DNA from: an uncultured Kouleothrix sp.
GTDB taxonomy: Bacteria > Chloroflexota > Chloroflexia > Chloroflexales > Roseiflexaceae
Length of the DNA: 8,359 nucleotides
Assembly (NCBI GenBank): GCA_937858455.1
Contig: CALLYN010000854.1
Span: 1-8,359 of the forward strand
Direction: 5' to 3'
The notes under the pieces were generated by a model. It made no database searches and was not told the origin of the DNA. It saw nothing but the letters and a program-made list of their open reading frames with translations. Positions within the stretch are counted from its first letter, which is position 1, and every line of letters starts with the position of its first letter. The position numbers and the translations under genes are program-made. Below, piece by piece: positions 6,131 through 8,359 of this stretch.

Positions 6131-6162
6131 ATGATAGCAAGAAGATTTTCAGAGATTGTTAA
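6131..6162 (-). promoter_or_regulatory. Promoter of the DUF4405-lipoprotein operon
   Basis: On the minus strand, TGC-TATCAT (6139 to 6131) is an extended -10 element. A TTAACA box (6157-6162) lies upstream with a 20-bp spacer, longer than the usual 17, so the TGn extension probably carries most of the activity. The region is distinctly AT-rich compared with its surroundings. The predicted transcript start is about 6124, giving a leader of about 40 nt. Confidence 0.6.
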
Positions 6163-6199
6163 GAAGCAATGTGGAGATTATTGGGATGGTTTGGTGTTT

Positions 6200-6234
6200 C
6201 GGCACGACGCGCGGCGAAGCCGCGCGTCGTGCCG
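6200..6234. other. 16-bp perfect palindrome with GAA loop
   Basis: Arms 6200-6215 and 6219-6234 pair perfectly around GAA, giving a GCGAAGC tip. It lies in the space between the ettA stop and the operon promoter. No T-tract follows on the minus strand, so termination of ettA by the standard mechanism is not supported. Confidence 0.7.
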
Positions 6235-6244
6235 GGAATAAAAA

Positions 6245-6322
6245 CTCGGGGGCGGCAGTGCCGCCCCCGAGCCCCCACTGTGGCGTAGCACGGTGTCGGC
6301 AGTGCCGCCCCCGAGCCCCCAC
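6245..6322. repeat. GC-rich hairpin with a partial direct repeat downstream of ettA
   Basis: A 12-bp perfect hairpin (6245-6256/6260-6271, AGT loop) is followed by an exact 26-bp direct repeat of its right part: 6253-6278 and 6297-6322, 44 bp apart. The second copy lacks the left arm. It occupies the 3' flank immediately after the ettA stop. Confidence 0.75.
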
Positions 6323-6343
6323 GAGCCAGCGCGAGCCGCTGGC

Positions 6344-8017
6344 CTAGCGGTGCAGCTTGCGGTAGGTAATGCGGTGGGGAGTATCGGCGTCTTTGCCCAG
6401 GCGGCGCCTGCGCTCGTCCTCGTAGTCGGCGAAGTTGCCGATATGCCACGTCACCTGGCTCTCGCCCTCGAACGCCAGAATGTGGGTGGCCACCCGGTCG
6501 AGAAACCAGCGGTCGTGGCTCACCACGATCGCGCAGCCGGCGAACTGCTCGATCGCCTCCTCAAGCGCGCGCAGCGTGTTCACGTCAAGGTCGTTGGTCG
6601 GCTCGTCGAGCATGATCACATTCGCGCCAAGCTTGAGCATCTTGGCCAGCAATACGCGGTTACGCTCGCCGCCCGAGAGCACGCCGACCTTTTTCTGCTG
6701 GTCGGCGCCGAGGAAGTTGAAGCTGGCGACATACGCGCGCGACTGCATCTTGCGGCTGCCGAGCGCGAGGATCTCGTTCTTCTCGGAGATCTCTTCCCAC
6801 ACGCTCTTCTCGGCGTCGAGCGAGTCGCGCAGCTGCTCGACATACGCCAGCTGCACGGTCTCGCCGATCGTCACGCTGCCGGCGTCGGGCGTGTCGAGCC
6901 CGGCGATCAGCTTGAGCAGCGTGCTCTTGCCGGCGCCGTTCGGGCCGATAATGCCGACAATGCTGCCGGGCGGGATCGCGAGGTCGAGGCTGTCGAGCAG
7001 CAGCTTCTCGCCGAAGGCTTTGCTGACGCCCTTCAGCTCGATCACCGTGCTGCCGAGGCGCGGCCCCGGCGGGATGTAGATCTCGAGATCCTCGCGGCGG
7101 CGCTCGGTCTCCTGGTTCAGCAGGCTCTCGTAGGCGCTAACGCGGGCCTTGCCCTTGGCCACGCGCGCCTTGGGCGACATGCGGATCCACTCAAGCTCGC
7201 GCTCGAGCGTCTTCTGGCGCTTGCTGTCGGCCTTCTCCTCGAGCGCAAGGCGCTGCTGCTTCTGCTCGAGCCACGACGAGTAATTGCCCTTCCAGGGGAT
7301 GCCGTGGCCGCGATCCAGCTCGAGGATCCAGCCGGCGACATTGTCGAGGAAGTAGCGGTCGTGCGTGACGGCGATGACCGTGCCTTTGTACTGCTGCAGG
7401 TGCTTCTCGAGCCACAGCACCGACTCGGCGTCGAGGTGGTTGGTTGGCTCGTCGAGCAGCAGGATGTCGGGCTCGGTGAGCAGCAGCCGGCACAGCGCCA
7501 CGCGGCGGCGCTCGCCGCCCGAGAGCACGCCGATCGGGGTGTCGCCGGGCGGGCAACGCAGCGCGTCCATGGCCACCTCGAGGCGGCCGTCGAGGTTCCA
7601 GGCGTCGACGCGGTCGAGCTGATCTTGCAGCTCGGCCTGCTCGGCGATCAGCGCGTCGAAGTCGGCGTCGGGGTCGGCGAACTTTTCGTTGATCGCCTCG
7701 TAGCGCGCCAGCAGGTCGACGATCGGCTGCACGGCCTCCTCGACCACCTGGCGCACGGTTTTGGCCGCGTCGAGCTGCGGCTCCTGCGCGAGCAGGCCGA
7801 CGCTGACGCCGGGCGACATAATGACCTCGCCGAGGTAGTCTTTGTCGATACCGGCCATGATCCGCAGCAGCGTGCTTTTGCCGGCGCCGTTGAGGCCCAG
7901 CACGCCGATCTTGGCGCCGTAGTAGAACGAGAGCGAGATGTCGCGGATGATCTCGCGGTTCGGCGGGACGATGCGCTTGACGCGCACCATCGAGAAGATG
8001 ATTTTTGGCTCTGTCAT
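6344..8017 (-). CDS. ettA: EttA, ABC-F energy-dependent translational throttle protein
   Basis: The 557-aa protein has two ABC ATPase domains and no membrane helices. Domain 1 has Walker [10 protein letters not shown] (41-49), signature LSGGE (165-169), Walker B with [12 protein letters not shown] (185-196, catalytic E190) and H219. Domain 2 has Walker [10 protein letters not shown] (358-366), signature LSGGE (447-451), Walker [13 protein letters not shown] (467-478, E472) and H501. Between them, residues about 243-320 form the charged P-site tRNA interaction linker. An arm insertion (about 93-140) is present in domain 1. Length and glutamate positions match E. coli EttA (555 aa, E188 and E470) with a two-residue shift. 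EttA binds the ribosomal E site and gates entry into elongation according to the ADP/ATP ratio. The start ATG 8017 lacks a clear Shine-Dalgarno, but the sequence aligns with the family from the N-terminus. The gene appears monocistronic. Confidence 0.96.
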   Translation of the reverse strand: MTEPKIIFSMVRVKRIVPPNREIIRDISLSFYYGAKIGVLGLNGAGKSTLLRIMAGIDKDYLGEVIMSPGVSVGLLAQEPQLDAAKTVRQVVEEAVQPIVDLLARYEAINEKFADPDADFDALIAEQAELQDQLDRVDAWNLDGRLEVAMDALRCPPGDTPIGVLSGGERRRVALCRLLLTEPDILLLDEPTNHLDAESVLWLEKHLQQYKGTVIAVTHDRYFLDNVAGWILELDRGHGIPWKGNYSSWLEQKQQRLALEEKADSKRQKTLERELEWIRMSPKARVAKGKARVSAYESLLNQETERRREDLEIYIPPGPRLGSTVIELKGVSKAFGEKLLLDSLDLAIPPGSIVGIIGPNGAGKSTLLKLIAGLDTPDAGSVTIGETVQLAYVEQLRDSLDAEKSVWEEISEKNEILALGSRKMQSRAYVASFNFLGADQQKKVGVLSGGERNRVLLAKMLKLGANVIMLDEPTNDLDVNTLRALEEAIEQFAGCAIVVSHDRWFLDRVATHILAFEGESQVTWHIGNFADYEDERRRRLGKDADTPHRITYRKLHR

Positions 8018-8058
8018 AAAGGTTTGGGCTGTTCTTTCTTGTTTTTTGCGCAGGCGCT

Positions 8059-8067
8059 ATGATACCA
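8059..8067 (-). promoter_or_regulatory. Extended -10 promoter of ettA
   Basis: On the minus strand TGG-TATCAT (8067 to 8059) lies 42 nt before the ettA start codon. No convincing -35 box is present 17 bp upstream. The predicted start of transcription is about 8052, giving a leader of about 35 nt that is A-rich in its middle. Confidence 0.6.
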
Positions 8068-8095
8068 GATCTTTGGTTGTTTGCGCGTTCCCGCT

Positions 8096-8198
8096 GCACT
8101 CGGGGCCTGCGCGGCGCCGTGCCCCGCGCCACCAAACGCACTCGGGGCCTGCGCCCTCAAACGCACTCGGGGCCTGCGCGGCCCCGTGCCCCGCGCCA
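8096..8198. repeat. Three GC-rich direct repeats upstream of ettA
   Basis: The 16-mer GCACTCGGGGCCTGCG occurs exactly at 8096-8111, 8138-8153 and 8163-8178. Copies 1 and 3 extend to 36 bp (8096-8131 and 8163-8198) with one mismatch, while copy 2 is short. Copies 2 and 3 are both preceded by CAAAC. Spacing is 42 and 25 bp, too irregular for a CRISPR array. Copy 3 contains the palindrome CGGGGCC-TGCGC-GGCCCCG. The repeats lie upstream of the ettA promoter on one side and the promoter at 8299 on the other. Confidence 0.75.
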
Positions 8199-8245
8199 GG
8201 AGGCCGCCGCCGGCCTCCTGGACCTCGCCGCCGGGGCTTCGCCCC
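8196..8245. other. Two adjacent palindromes in the ettA upstream space
   Basis: CCAGGAGGCC (8196-8205) pairs with GGCCTCCTGG (8212-8221) as a 10-bp stem with a 6-nt loop. A second, smaller stem, GGGGC-TTC-GCCCC (8233-8245), has GCGAAGC at its tip on the minus strand. Neither has a T-tract. Confidence 0.6.
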
Positions 8246-8298
8246 TGGACCCCATAAAGAATGCCGGTTTGGTTTTAACGCCAGTGGTGCATGCCTCG

Positions 8299-8309
8299 TG
8301 GTATAGAAT
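8299..8309 (+). promoter_or_regulatory. Candidate promoter for a gene leaving the window on the right
   Basis: TGG-TATAGA (8299-8307), continuing as ATG, resembles the extended -10 element before the HD/LuxR gene. No -35 box is evident. It lies about 27 nt upstream of a GAGG ribosome site. Confidence 0.45.
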
Positions 8310-8340
8310 GACCTGATGGCGTGCCCTGAGGCATGTGCGA

Positions 8341-8359
8341 ATGACGTTCGTGCCGGCAC
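8341..8359 (+). CDS. Possible start of a downstream gene (partial)
   Basis: ATG 8341 begins an open frame (MTFVPA) that reaches the window end. GAGG at 8328-8331 is spaced 9 nt from it and a promoter-like element lies at 8299-8309. Only six codons are visible, so no function can be assigned. ATG 8316 in another frame is also open to the edge but lacks a spaced ribosome site. Confidence 0.35.

Noticed and set aside
6200..6271. Intrinsic terminator of ettA
   Set aside because: The stems are strong, but no T-tract follows on the minus strand. Factor-dependent termination cannot be judged from sequence.
6293..8062. 589-codon open frame on the plus strand
   Set aside because: It is antisense to ettA, whose product has every ABC-F motif in place. 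Long antisense frames are expected in such GC-rich DNA, and its product has only Leu/Arg/His/Val-rich runs and no recognisable domain.
8096..8178. CRISPR-like array
   Set aside because: Only three copies occur, spacing is 42 and 25 bp, the copies extend to different lengths, and no cas gene is near.
8057..8359. Open frames on both strands over the right-hand repeats
   Set aside because: They follow the GC-rich repeats and palindromes, have Arg/Pro/Gly-rich content, and lack ribosome sites. The ettA promoter lies inside them.

Overview
The window looks like chromosomal DNA from a high-GC, environmental, non-pathogenic-type bacterium. The best guess is Chloroflexota (Roseiflexaceae or a Kouleothrix-like lineage). 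The clues are strong GC bias, Ala/Pro/Thr-rich linkers, an HD-domain/LuxR fusion regulator, intergenic spaces filled with GC-rich palindromes, and promoters of the TGG-TATAAT type. This placement is an inference from style; no rRNA or other phylogenetic marker is present.

Layout. Positions 1-104 hold the Pro/Ala/Thr-rich C-terminal tail of an unidentified plus-strand gene, followed by a good intrinsic terminator (140-179). A 125-bp twin-hairpin repeat (215-339) follows, and an extended -10 promoter sits at its right edge. That promoter drives a 524-aa regulator (384-1958) with a degenerate N-terminal HD domain, an intact HD-GYP-like phosphodiesterase domain and a C-terminal LuxR helix-turn-helix. 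Next on the plus strand is an amidase-signature hydrolase (2133-3731) whose Lys-Ser-Ser triad has the same spacing as in fatty acid amide hydrolase. It is followed at once by a second copy (3732-3857) of the twin-hairpin repeat, whose first stem plus T-tract makes a plausible terminator.

The minus strand from 6085 down to 3890 carries four genes that read like one operon from a promoter at about 6131-6162. In order they encode a DUF4405/cytochrome b-like four-helix membrane protein with an internal H-x13-H-x3-HWQW duplication, a lipoprotein with an Ala/Pro/Thr linker and two ComEA/PsbU-like helix-hairpin-helix repeats, a four-helix membrane protein, and a small Gly-rich two-helix membrane protein whose start overlaps the previous stop (ATGA). 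This cluster is the most interesting candidate for an uncharacterised system. A membrane redox or envelope role is plausible but unproven.

Further right, also on the minus strand, is a complete ettA gene (6344-8017), an ABC-F translation factor with its own promoter. The spaces at 6191-6322 and 8096-8250 contain more palindromes and direct repeats. At the right edge a plus-strand promoter (8299-8309) and a Shine-Dalgarno sequence point to a gene that begins at about 8341 and leaves the window. No rRNA, tRNA, transposase, integrase or CRISPR array was recognised.
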